Shown piece after piece: positions 1 to 10,499 of a stretch of DNA of 64,000 nt; the first letter of the stretch is position 1; each line of letters starts with the position of its first letter. Under the pieces are notes generated by a model. The model was given only the letters and a program-made list of their open reading frames with translations. It was not told the origin of the DNA and did not search any database. The translations under genes and the position numbers were made by a program. Location: positions 421,828-485,827 of the forward strand of contig NW_004797572.1 of the NCBI RefSeq assembly GCF_000002075.1. Direction: 5' to 3'. The stretch is from Aplysia californica. Taxonomy: Eukaryota > Mollusca > Gastropoda > Aplysiida > Aplysiidae.

Positions 1-2560
1 CTGGGGCAGGCTCGCTCCAGTCTTTGATAGATGGTCTGCAGTCTCATTCCCTGGTACTCCAGAATGGCCAGGCACCCACTGCAGTGTGACCCGGACGCCA
101 TAGATGATTGGTTCTCTGTTCTTGGGTGGGTCAAACTCCTCAAGTAGTTTTGTTGCTTCTTGCATAAAGTAGGTCTTCTGGATGCATGTTCTTGGTTCCC
201 ACTCATCTGCCATTTTCCTGTTTTCGTTCGTGTCTTCTAGCCGCTCAAATTTTTCATAGGTGTTGAGTGTGGCACTCTTTCTTCTGAGGTCCAGTGATTC
301 TATGTTGGTGTGGATTTTGTAGGCGCTTGTAGGCGTGGTCTTCATCGCGCCAGAAACAAATCTGAGTGCTTGGTTCTGTACTCTGTCAAGCTGTGAAAGG
401 GAGCTTTGGCTGGCTATGGATTGTAGTGGTATGTAGTCAATCACAGATCTGACATACCCTATATAAAGTTGTCGGAGGGTTGCTTTGTCAGCTCCCCAGT
501 TGAGTAATGAAAGGTGTTTCAGGAGGTTTAGTCTGGAGGTGGCTTTCTTGGTCAGCTCCTCTAAGTGCTCTTTGAGAGACAGCTTTCGGTCCAGTTGTAC
601 ACCAAGGTACTTGGGGTAGTCCTCATGGGAGGCCTTCCTCAAGTGTCCTCTGTGAAGAAATCTTGCTGTCACATGACGTCTGGATAGTTCTGCAAGACAG
701 AAAGTTCTTGATCCAACTGTACATCTTTCCTGCTATCCCAAGCTTTTGCATTTTGTAGAACAGTCCCAGTCTCCACACACGGTCATACGCCTGCCTCAGG
801 TCGATGAAGACGGCCACAACATTGTCTTTATCTTGAAAGGCATCGCTGGTCATCTGGGCAAATCTGATGAGGTGGTCAATAGTTCTTTTGCCTTTCCTGA
901 ATCCTGCCTATGATGTGCTGATTGTTCCAGTGTTTTCCATCCACCAGTACAGTCTGTCGTTGACCATTCTCTCGACGACCTTACCCAGGCATGATGTTAA
1001 AGAGAATGGTCTGTAGCTTGAAGGCTGGCTTGCTGGTTTGTCCTTTTTTAGTATCGGTGTGATGTTTGCTTTCTTCCATTCTTTTGGGAGCTGTCCCTCA
1101 TTCCAGGTCCTATTGAAGAAGTCCAGGAGTATCAAGAGTGAAGACTCTGTCAGGTTGAGGATCATCTCATTGGTGACGTGGTCTGGTCCAGGGGCCTTTC
1201 TCTTTTTACACTTTTTGAGGGCTGCCTTCATTTCCGTCAGATTGAACTCCTCAAACACCTCCAGGTTTGCCTTGGGGGTCTGTTCTGCCCTTTTGGTCAG
1301 CTGCTTTATTGTGTGGCTCAGTTTGTTCTGGTTTCCTTTCTTGCTGATGCTAGCAAAGTATTTATTCATAACCTCAGCTCTGCATGTTTCTCCTTTCTCA
1401 GTTGGTTTCATTGGGGTGGGGTTTTTCCTTCTTTTTGTACCTGAGAGATTGGTAAGCAGGTTCCAGGCTTTCCTCCCGTCCTTACGCAGGTCTAGTTCTC
1501 CACAGTGTTCTCTCCATGTTTGTCTTTTCGCACTTTTGGTCTTCAGTTTTACCTTGGCAGTCAGGTAGTTATAGTGCTTTCTGTTTTCGGCTGTTGGGTT
1601 CTTCTCAGCACGCCGTCTGGCTTTCTTTCTGGCCTTGGTCAGTTGTTCCAGTTCTTTGTCCCAATAAGGGCAGAACTTCTTAAGGTTCCCTCTTGGAATC
1701 GCTTCCTTAGCAGATGTCTTTAGTGCTGTGGTGATGTCCTTGTAGCACTCATCAATTGGGTTGGTCGTGCATACATCCAGGAGTCTACTTTCAAATTTCT
1801 CTTAGTCGAGCTCCCAGTTTGTTTTCTTGTAGTTCCAACTGCGTCTTATGGGGTTGGTCGGTTCTCGTTTCCTGTTGCTGGATATTTGCAGTAGGATTGG
1901 GCGGTGGTCACTTCCTATGTCATCAAGGACAGTCATGGAGCAGTGCGGGTGACGGCTCTATGAAGTAGGGTGGGAGGTGTCTTGTCATTCTGAAGTGAAA
2001 TGAGGCTGCTTGATCTCAGTAGTTTTTCTAGAACTGTTCCTGTCAAGTCTGTATCACTGTAACCCCACAGTGGAGATTGAAATCTCCCGCAAGAATGGTA
2101 TATTTATGGTCTGTATTCGGGAAGTTCAGCTCGAGAGTAGATCTCGGTGAGCAGTATACATTGTAGAAGGTGTAGGTTGTTCCATCTGACTGCTGCACAT
2201 TCACTTCCTGTATGTCAGTCTCGTCATCGGTTTCTGGGTGAGAAACCTCAGCGGTGATGTCATTACGGATGAAGGTTGCAATACCTTGACATCTGGTGCA
2301 ATTGCAGTGGTACATTGAGTAGCCTGTCAAATGGAGCTCTATCCGCTTGGGTAGTTGGGTTTCCTGTATCAGGGCTACATGAATTCTTAAGTCTGACAGT
2401 GTCTTTGCAAGCTCCATTTTCTTGTTCTGTATTGATGAGATGTTCAGTATATTCAATGTCTGTGTGTCTGTAGGTTGGGGGGGTCTGTAGTGTCTGTGTG
2501 TTGCTTGTGGCCCCTATACCTGCAGTGTGGGTCCTATGTAGCTGACTTGTCACTCCCGCC
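1..2560 (-). mobile_element. Jockey/CR1-like LINE, cut by the window edge, internally deleted
   Basis: Non-LTR retrotransposon read on the minus strand. From the 5' side it shows an APE-type endonuclease (about 2456-2043, with a QET motif and a GDFN motif), a linker rich in K and R (about 1850-1420), reverse transcriptase fingers (1411-908, KAPGPD and SYRPFSLTSCLGK blocks), an RT palm segment (853-623, FIDLRQAYDRVW) and a thumb/connection region running off the window at base 1 (YLGVQLDRKLSLKEH-type block, about 620-540). Reading frame changes several times. Between the palm block ending in EEGLP and the thumb block starting EDYPKYLG the F/YADD catalytic box is absent, so this copy has lost its RT active site. 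It is a dead copy. The clade (jockey versus CR1) is judged from RT blocks only. Confidence 0.88.
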
Positions 2561-3580
2561 CCCGGGTGAAGGCAGAGAGCGTGGACCTTGATAACCGAGG
2601 TGACATCCGAGCTCGTATAGTTTCATCTGTTGTAGAGGCATTTTATTGGTTTGGGGGTTGTGAAGGCTTGTATGCATCCCTGTAGGATCTCAGGTAGGTG
2701 GTAGTCTTGTCCTGATACTAGCTTGTGCCCAAACATCTTGCCACAAGAGAGCAAAGGTGCAATGTTCACTGTCCTGCTTTCCATCAACCTTCACAGGGAT
2801 TTCTTAGACAGTAGACAACCGTAGGGGGTGTAGGCACACTCTAGTTCTGAGAGATGGGAGCCTCAAAGTGCAACCAATGACAAGTGATCATCTGAGCAGT
2901 CCAGTAAGGGGTCCCATTGAGTAAGGGAGTAAGGGGTAACGCATTCCTTCCACAGTGAGTCGTCTACATCACCAAGCGTAGCTTGTGTTTGCCCAATCCC
3001 CGCCACCAGCTGTCTCCTGACTATCTGCTATTAACATTTCCGTTCATAGGGCAGAATAATTCGAGGGATGGCCAAATCTACTCAGAGGATCATCACGTCA
3101 TGGGTCAGCGAGCATTTGCCAGGATATCTGTAGGGACGTCATCTGTTTCCAGGCAGCCTATTCCTTACAGCTACAAGGCCTTCTGGTTCTGCGGAGGCAT
3201 CTCACAATGAGTCATCTGGCAGTCTGTGGGTACCATGCCCCGTCTGTAGAGCTCCCACGAGAGGGAGGGAAGAAGATGTCGACAGTGAGTTCCGGAATGA
3301 ACAGGTTGGCCTGCTGTGATGCCAGACCTACCTTCTACGAGCCAAAGGGTCGTTGCTCATTTCGCACCTCACAGGCCTATGGTACCTCCTGGCCAGAGCT
3401 CCGCCTGCAACCCCTACTCCTATGCACAGAGCAAGGGTCCCCAGGCTGCTCGACAAGGACGGGGAGTTGACTTGGTTGAAGCTGGCTTGCCAGAGAGCGT
3501 CCGGGGTTTCACCCTCAACCCTTACAGCCCATGTACCTATATAAATAGACCTACTTTCATCTGATCTCACCTGTTTGTTT
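2561..3580 (-). other. Probable 5' region of the LINE
   Basis: This GC-richer stretch lies immediately 5' of the endonuclease of the minus-strand LINE. Short ORFs occur on both strands but none has a recognisable domain or a convincing ORF1 gag-like zinc knuckle. I read it as the LINE 5' UTR or decayed ORF1, ending near the TATATAAATAG string at about 3537-3547. It could instead be unrelated repeat sequence. Confidence 0.35.
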
Positions 3581-3587
3581 TCATAAG

Positions 3588-3670
3588 AGATTTACGACGC
3601 ACGCAACTGCATAAAGCCATATGAGCGAGCGAAAAAAAGTTGGTTCTATTCGCAAGTTCACTGCACAGCC
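3588..3670 (-). repeat. 3' end fragment of the tRNA-derived SINE family
   Basis: Carries the AACTGCATAA...CATATGAGCG string that ends the longer SINE copies at 61021-61530, 45994-46471 and 52421-52844, here in minus orientation and without the tRNA-like head. A 5'-truncated copy. Confidence 0.5.
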
Positions 3671-3736
3671 CGATTCTGGTCAACACCTCTACTAAAATGC
3701 TAAAATACTAAAAATTAGGTGCAAATAAAATCTTAA

Positions 3737-4740
3737 CTCATTCGCTACATATTATTTTCGGCTTGTGGACGAATTTTTTTCGGAAGGGCGAAATGAGATG
3801 ATGACTAGCGCTCAGTTCAAAGGTCTGTGGGGCCACAAATTCAAATAAATATCAACATATCATGTACCAAAATTTTCAGTATGCTTTGTTGAATACATCT
3901 GTCAGGTTTATTCGTGTATTTTTCAACTTTTGTCTGCAAAAGGCGATTGATAATAAATGCAAAACAATTTTGCTTGGAGGCGGATAAAATTTGAAAATAA
4001 AAAATAAATCATCTTTGCTGAAACTAAAAAAAATATGTTTGCACTTAGCAAAATAACCATAAATGAATATAGAACTGGGAATATTGAAAAATTTGCAGTT
4101 ATTTACATGATACATTCCATAAAATTTGTACATTTGGATCATAACATCCGATATTTTTTTTTTTTAAAATGTTTTTTTTTAAATCTTGAAAAAAGGACAA
4201 TAAGTATGCATTCACAAACAGAAAAAAAAACACTCTCTATCTCATATGAAATTATTCAGAATACATGTCTTCAGTGGTACTTTTTGTGTAATTTCACCAA
4301 AAAGTAGTGATTTTGGGGAGAAAAAAATATTTTGACAATTTAGATCTCAACCTAGATCTAGCAAAAATATTGATTTACTGGCAATTTGAGTCCAATAGTA
4401 TCAATATTATAAAGAAGAGTCATACATTTCTTTAGTGAGCAAAATAATGATACATTTTGTTGTGTAAAAGTACTAAAACTGGTGTCTGGGCTATAGTTCG
4501 GGCATCCCGATAAAACAAAGTCGTATAACTACGAAATCGCGTTTCAAAACTGAATCTAAACTTCTGATTTTCAGTGGAAAGCCTGGACCGGAAGTCAATG
4601 TTATATTATAACCTTTATTTTAACATGAATATGAGGATTGGAATAAAAATTTAAGCTAGAATTACAGGACGGTTCTCGAGCCGAGCGTACGGAAGACACT
4701 GTCGCCGCACCGCTGCCCACGGCTCGGCACAGCTAATGAG
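3737..4740. mobile_element. piggyBac-like non-autonomous element with TTAA duplications
   Basis: The sequence is bracketed by TTAA at 3733-3736 and 4741-4744. Inside these lie short inverted termini, CTCATTCGCT at the left and AGCTAATGAG at the right. TTAA target duplication is the hallmark of piggyBac-type transposition. The roughly 1-kb interior is AT-rich with no transposase ORF, so this is non-autonomous. The segment 3737-4130 is about 80 percent similar by eye to 8283-8690, a second partial copy. Confidence 0.68.
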
Positions 4741-4759
4741 TTAATTCAAATTAACTTTT

Positions 4760-5160
4760 AAAATATATCATTAAAAGTTTTAAGGTTTTTTAAAATTTTC
4801 CATAAAGGCCACAAAGGCCTTTATAAAATCAAGGAATCAGTTTGGATCAACGACGGAAAACAAATCTTGCAATTTTTCGCACCTAAAATATTTCCTTCGG
4901 GTCTCTCCGAAGTCTAGATTATATTCTGTTAAAATGTGTCTAATGGTGAAATCTGTGTCACATCCGACACAGAACGGCTTCCCATCTCCCTGAAGGAGGT
5001 ATAAAATGTCAGGGATGTGTGTCCCATGCATAATCGAGTAAAAATGACATCGTCTCTTCTGGAGAGGCCCACAGGTTTTCGCGGACCCAGTTTGGGCTTA
5101 ATGCTTTGAAGTTTGTTGTTTTCTTGTCTTTGGTTGGATCCTGATTAGACTGCTTGCAAA
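4760..5160 (-). mobile_element. 3' end fragment of a jockey-like LINE
   Basis: The minus-strand reading at 5031-4837 contains the C-terminal Cys-His knuckle of non-LTR elements (CVGCDTDFTIRHILTEYNL followed by RRKYF), normally found just before the LINE stop codon. Upstream on the minus strand a reading of the type PNWVRENLWASPEE continues the domain. Only the 3' few hundred bases remain. It may belong to the same family as the LINE at 1-2560, whose 3' end lies outside the window. Confidence 0.75.
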
Positions 5161-5164
5161 ATAA

Positions 5165-5864
5165 CATATTATAAATTCATGCGCCCCTCCCTCTCAATTC
5201 AACCTGAGCATTTTACTATGTGATGCAGTAGTGTTTTGTACTCCTTCTAGAAACATATCAGGAGCGTCTAGAAAGGTTATTCGAATGGGCGTAACTACTC
5301 GTAATGTCTTATCAGCTTATGAGAGGGGGTTATTCATGATGTGTTTGTAACCCTTTATAACTTTATACTAGAAAGCTATGAAAGAAAGAGTGTTATTCTC
5401 ATTGTCGATTAACACACTCCCACGGTATTCATGGCGAAAACACACGTTTCCCGGCGCACATGCTGTACACTAACAGTACACACTGGGTGACCCCGGCGGC
5501 CTGCCCGGAACGTCCGACGTAATCGGTTGCTGATAAGATTCACATCTCAGTCTCAGCACAGACGCAGGACAAGAGTTAAAGTAAATCCTGGAGTTAAGAA
5601 CGTAAACCATGGCAATTTCATTATAATAGATCTAGATCTAGATCTATTAGTAGGTAGATCTAGTAACATACTGGCTTTAGGACTTTAGGCCTTCCGTACT
5701 GATTTTGATAGCCATTGAGTATAATATAATTAACATTCATTGAGTTCAGAGTGGTCGCTCGTTACGGAAGTCTTCCCCCGGAATTGAACACTTTCTAGAT
5801 TTAGAAGAAAGTATAGATTTCTAGGCCTATCAAAAATAGAACATCTAATTTAGAATCTATACTT
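5165..5864. other. No gene seen; contains a (TAGATC)n tract
   Basis: Non-coding sequence in all frames at the scale I could judge. A (TAGATC)n-like tract lies at about 5625-5668. No further element could be delimited. Confidence 0.5.
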
Positions 5865-6123
5865 GGGAAGATTGAAGAATACCGGACCACTCGTACATTA
5901 TTGCACAAAAAAGTGGGGTAGGTGGGGCGGGTGGTTGGGGTGGAGGAGGGGGGAGGGGGGGTTCAGGGGGGTCTCCCCCCTGACAAAATTTTAATGAATA
6001 GATCTACCGGTCCGAGATTTTCCATTGAGAGATATTAAAAACGGGAAAATTAAATATTAATTCCTAAGGTTGAGACATAGAGGCAAAGTCAGTCCGCTGG
6101 TCCGGTATTCTTCAATCTTACCC
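5865..6123. mobile_element. 259-bp MITE, GGGWARATTGAAGAATACCGGACC family, copy 1
   Basis: Left end GGGAAGATTGAAGAATACCG and right end, read inward, GGGTAAGATTGAAGAATACC form near-perfect inverted repeats of about 26 bp. The interior has a G-rich stretch around 5915-5985 and no ORF. A second copy in the opposite orientation is at 43397-43648 and matches end to end, so the borders are defined by comparison. Target duplication is unclear; the superfamily is not assigned. Confidence 0.8.
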
Positions 6124-6499
6124 TAAACTTGAACAAAACTGCGTAAAGGTTAACATTCATGAAACGGGCCAAACGTTTTTTGTTGTTTTGTTTTTTTTAA
6201 ATTTAAAGCAAGTCAAAAGGCAAAAAAGGAAGTATTAAAATTGGTAGCCTGCCTCAGGCTGACTGGACTTCTCACTTTCTGCAAGAGATGCTCGATAATA
6301 TAAATAATCGAAGTCAGTTTAAGTGGTCTAGAATCTAGCTTGAGCTAAAACCTGTAATTTAAAGTTCTTACCAACTCCAAGTTTAGTACGACTATCAGTT
6401 TTTCTCCAAATCTTCATTGTTATCTGCCTCTAACGATTCAGTGTAGCAGAACACTTCACTTCCGCGATCATAGTTACTTCCCTGATCGCTGATTGTGTT

Positions 6500-6662
6500 T
6501 CAAGCAGGCAGCCATAACAGTCACGTGACAATTATCCCTTCCGATGAGTGAGCACGCATCCTGTCGCTAAGGATAACAATATGGCGTCTTGTTTGTAAAT
6601 CACAGTCAAAACAGAAGCTGTTGGCTACCGCTCGCATAATTCTGGTGTTCTTTCCGTGAAAA
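6500..6662 (+). promoter_or_regulatory. Likely CFAP206 promoter and non-coding first exon
   Basis: A compact cluster of promoter-like motifs sits 3.8 kb upstream of the CFAP206 start codon. It holds a palindromic E-box GTCACGTGAC (6520-6529), an RFX X-box (6563-6577) and a YY1-like ATGGCG (6581-6586). A good splice donor, GTAAGA, begins at 6663. A weak acceptor CCACAG at 10474-10479 could join it to the coding exon beginning with ATG at 10500. The non-coding exon is inference and needs RNA evidence. Confidence 0.5.
6563..6577 (+). promoter_or_regulatory. RFX X-box motif
   Basis: GTCGCTAAGGATAAC fits the X-box consensus RYYNYY-N(1-3)-RRNRAC at every position, with a 3-base spacer. RFX factors drive ciliary genes in animals, and the next gene downstream is the ciliary gene CFAP206 on the same strand. 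Confidence 0.6.
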
Positions 6663-7019
6663 GTAAGAATATGTCAAACCATCTCAATGTAATAACTGGG
6701 GTAATGTTTTTTTAAGATGAGGATGGTCACCATAAAGCCTTTCCCCCGTTTGCAGGGTCCTGGTAGATCTAAAATCTACTCGTGTGAACTTAAAATATAA
6801 ATCTAAATCTAGATCTAGATCTAGTCTATATGAAGTAGGGGCCTAGGCTATGATTATGAACTTGCATTTGAACTTTTTTTTTTTTATAGTCGAGGTCAGC
6901 GTAAGTAATTTCATAAGATAAAACTGAACTTAAAATCTTCAACTGACTTTAGACAGTGTTACAAATGTTTAGCTTATAAGATAGAGTATGCATGAGCTTA
7001 TCTAGTGTGTGAATAGGCC

Positions 7020-7965
7020 GTCGAGTCCGAATAACATTTTTTCATATTCGGACTGGAGTCCGAATAAAAGAATTTCATATTCGGACTCCGAATAAGAAAA
7101 AATGTTTTTCGGACACGGGTCCGGAAAAAAGTAAGTGTCTTCGTTCTATAGATCTAACGTTCAGTGCTTCCAATTTTCCGCCATTTTTTAGTTAAAATTT
7201 CCCCCACACCTTGTCTGCCGATCCAATGCCCGCTGCCTCATTGATACGCCCCCCCCTACCCCCCATGTTTCCCACTTTCTTTGTTGTAGAAAAAGGTAAA
7301 ATTTAAGATTAGCAGATCTCCTGGCACCTGCCATATTATATGAGCTGTGTAAGACAGATTCGTTCAAATACACAAGCCTGTGTCATCTCGATTGTTTACC
7401 AAGAAAAAGTTGTGTTGCTGTGTAGAGCCGAGCATACGGCAACTTTTGATTCCATAGACCAGCGCACAATTCATTACGTAGATCTACGTCAAGACTAGCT
7501 TATTATTGTAATAATGATCAGTTGCCGGGGGGAGGGGGGGGGGGGACTGACGCGTATGCGACGTTCAATGCCCGGACCGATAGCGCCCCCCCCCCCCTTT
7601 ACCCGACACACACACACAGCCACACATGTGCAGGCTGCCCATCCGACACCGACACACGCTAACGAGCCATCTTTAATTGCTTCTGATGACCTCTTGACAA
7701 ATAAACATTTATTAGAAGCGCTCTAACTTTTCAGGCTGGCCTCAAATTCATCATAAGATAAAAACTCGGCTCCGGCACAATTTAACGCCATTTTGCCCGA
7801 AGTGATCCCGGTCTCTACCCAGCCTGAGGCGAGTCACGAGTGAGGCAGGACAGGAAGCCGGAGTCACGAGTCACAGGAAGTCGGAAGTGATGTCATACTG
7901 GACAAGAATCAGAGTCCGAATAACATTTTTTCATATTCGGACTCGAGTCCGAATAGTCATTTCGG
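7020..7965. repeat. Element or repeat bounded by ATTCGGAC hairpins
   Basis: The units at 7023-7125 and 7911-7960 consist of repeated GTCCGAAT/ATTCGGAC arms around short AT-rich loops. The same block, starting GAGTCCGAATAACATTTTTT, occurs at both ends in the same orientation. Between them lies a fragment (about 7325-7670) that is the inverted partner of part of the pogo-like element at 31858-32635. The whole could be a foldback-type element interrupted by another, or two hairpin repeats next to an older insertion. Confidence 0.45.
7325..7670 (-). mobile_element. Fragment related to the pogo-like element at 31858-32635
   Basis: Read on the minus strand it matches about 32190-32485. Shared landmarks include GCAACTGATC, AAGCTAGTCTTGACGTAGATC, CAAAAGTTGCCGTATGCT and TAAACAATCGAGAT. 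No terminal inverted repeats remain, so only the internal part of the family is present here. Confidence 0.7.
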
Positions 7966-8282
7966 TGTGAATAACTATGTTAAATTACTTCTGTCTTTTT
8001 TTATTTTAAGATAGATTTAACTAGATCTAATTCCCATGGTTTGTAAACTGCTCTGGTTGGATATTTTAATTCATTGATTTAATATAAAGTTGATATTTTT
8101 AAAAAGTTTGCTGCATAGATATAATACATCACTCTGCACAGCACCAAAAACTGGCCAAAACTGCTCTTCTCAGCAGCAGCTGAAAGTCATTTAATCAACA
8201 GCAGCACCACTGCCGGCTGCTCCTTAAAAGTGCATGATGTTCTATAAAAGTAGAAAAAAGAAAATTTCCGCTCTCAGTTCTC

Positions 8283-8690
8283 TTCATTCGCTACGTATTA
8301 TTTTCGGCTGGTGGACTAATTTTTTTTCGGGAGGGCGAATGAGATGATGACAAGTGGGCAGTTAAAAGGTATTTATTGGGGCCACAAATTCAAATAAATA
8401 TCAATTTAACGTATTATATACCAATATTTTCAGTATGGTTTGTAGAATATATCTGTAATGTTTATTTATGTATTTTTCAACTTTGGTTCCAGTAAGAGAC
8501 GATTATGCAACACAATTTTGATAGGATGCGGATAAAATTTGAAAATAAAAAATTAGTAATCTTTGGTGAAACTCATATGTTTGCACCTAGTCAAATGATA
8601 CATCAAAATAACCATAAATGAATATAGAACAGGAAAATATTGAAAAGTTTGCAGTTATTTACCTACATTTCATAATATTTTGATAGATGA
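8283..8690. mobile_element. Partial second copy of the piggyBac-like element
   Basis: Starts with CATTCGCTACGTATTATTTTC, the same left end as the element at 3737, and stays alignable through the AACCATAAATGAATATAGAAC block. The leading TTAA and the right end are missing or decayed. Confidence 0.6.
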
Positions 8691-9004
8691 TGGTAAAAAT
8701 GACCTTCTGTATCTTTCTTTATTACAAATCTTTTTTAGACTTGGAAAAAAATCTCAAATTGAACACTTCGTATGTTAAAAGCCCTGTTGTCATTCATTAG
8801 CTTTAAAAAAAGTGTGTAAAACTGTCATGGTATATAACCCCACAATCGGTTTCAAGTGCACACAGAGCGGGAGCTAACCCCTGTCATGCCAACCTGACAG
8901 CATGGAGTCTGCTGAAACTACCACCCCTGGATTCGGCACTGTAGTGTCCAAATCAAAATGTGTATTTCTGTGTAATTTTTTCCTTTGTTCATCAATGATG
9001 TGGT

Positions 9005-10250
9005 ACTTTACTTTACTTTTTACTTTTTCATATTCTGTTGCTGTTAATCGTCGAGGGGAGATGCAGTTTTGTATGGTAGGCCAGCTCCGCAGCCCTTTCA
9101 GTTGTGATGTTATGTTTTCTTAGGGTTTCCTTGACACCATCGATACACCTTTTGTGTGGCTTTCCTCTTCCTTTATAACCTGAGTGCTTGGGGTTTTAGG
9201 CTTTCGAGGCTTGCTGGTCAGGTGACATGCATAACAGGTGGCCAGACCATTTTATCCTCTGTCTTTCTATGTAATGCAGGCAGGACTCAGTGCCGATAGC
9301 TGCTCTTACTTCTTCATTTCTCTGCCTGTCTCATATAGTGATGTTAAGGGTTTTGCGGAGACATTTCATTTCTCATGCAGTGATTTTGCTTCCATGGGTT
9401 TTGCTTAAAGTCCAGGTCTGGCACTGATAACATTATGTTGGTATGAGTATTGAGGTGATAAGCTGTCTCTTTGTGTCCGTGGAGATGTTTGGATGAGATA
9501 GGAGGGGTGCGAGCTGGTAGGTGACAGCGTTTGCTTTTTTAGTTCGCATTTCTATTTCTCTATCTATGAACATGTTTTCAGAAAAAGTGCTGCCAAGATA
9601 TTTAAAGTCCTTCACCTGTTTCAGTTGTTTACTATTGACATGGATATTCAGGAGACTATGGTTTCAGCTCACTTTCATAACTTCTGTTTTTGATGTGCTT
9701 ATTTTCATGTTGAATTTTTCACAGCTGTTGTTGAGTTCGGTAGTGTGATTTTGGAGGCTTTGTTTGTCATGATGAATAAGACATTGGTCGCCTGCTAACA
9801 GAAATTCATTTAGGTTTTCTGGGCTTTGGTTTGCGTCTTGCGTTATTGTGTACATATATATTATAAACAGGAGGGGAGAAAGAACGCATCCCTATCGTAC
9901 TCCAGATCTTACTTTGAACCAGTCTGTATTGCCTTCCCTAGTTCTGCTGTTGGTATATAGAGCTCTGACATTATCTAACATTTGTCCTCTGACGCTATAC
10001 TTTTCGAGTATCTTCCAGAGTTTTACATGGTTTACTCTGTCAAAAGCCTTCTCCTGGTCTATAAAGACGATGTTGGATTTTTTGTTGTGTTCGATTGTTT
10101 TTTTACATATCTGTCGTAATGCGAATACAGCATCCATGCATCCTCTTCCCTTTCGGAATCGAAACTGAGCTTTGCTCAAATTTCTCTGTTGTAGTAATGA
10201 TGTAGTAATGCTCTCAATTTGAAATTCTTTTCCTTTTGCCTAAGTATTTA
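9005..10250 (-). mobile_element. RTE-type LINE, 5'-truncated, with ACTTT-repeat tail
   Basis: Minus-strand readings give consecutive pieces of one reverse transcriptase: FRKGRGCMDAVFALRQICKK and FIDQEKAFDRVN (10179-9892), a LLAGDQCLIHHDKQ active-site region where the usual FADD is altered (9855-9664), DFKYLGSTFSENMFIDREIE (9615-9433), and a C-terminal block of the GYKGRGKPHKRCIDGVKE type (about 9200-9120). The 3' end carries short ACTTT-type repeats at 9005-9028, as RTE elements do. Several frame changes and the altered active site mark a dead copy lying in CFAP206 intron 1 or, if no upstream exon exists, just 5' of the gene. Confidence 0.85.
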
Positions 10251-10499
10251 GGGTCGACTTGAGACTGGTTTTTGGTTTGTTCTTTCTACTGTCATTCCAG
10301 AGAGTTACCCGGTTTAATGCCTTGAAAAAGAGATTATTGCATGGCCATTTGCAAATTTCATTGGCAGAGGTAAACAGTTCTTTTAGTTTAATTGGGATCA
10401 CTCAATGTTCTCATACTGTAACCTTGAATGGAAATAATGTTTACTATTGGAGCTATATAGAAGTTTATGATATCCACAGATACACTAAAAAAAAGCAAA

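Noticed and set aside
1038-1968. Plus-strand ORFs over the first LINE
   Set aside because: Antisense shadows of the minus-strand reverse transcriptase.
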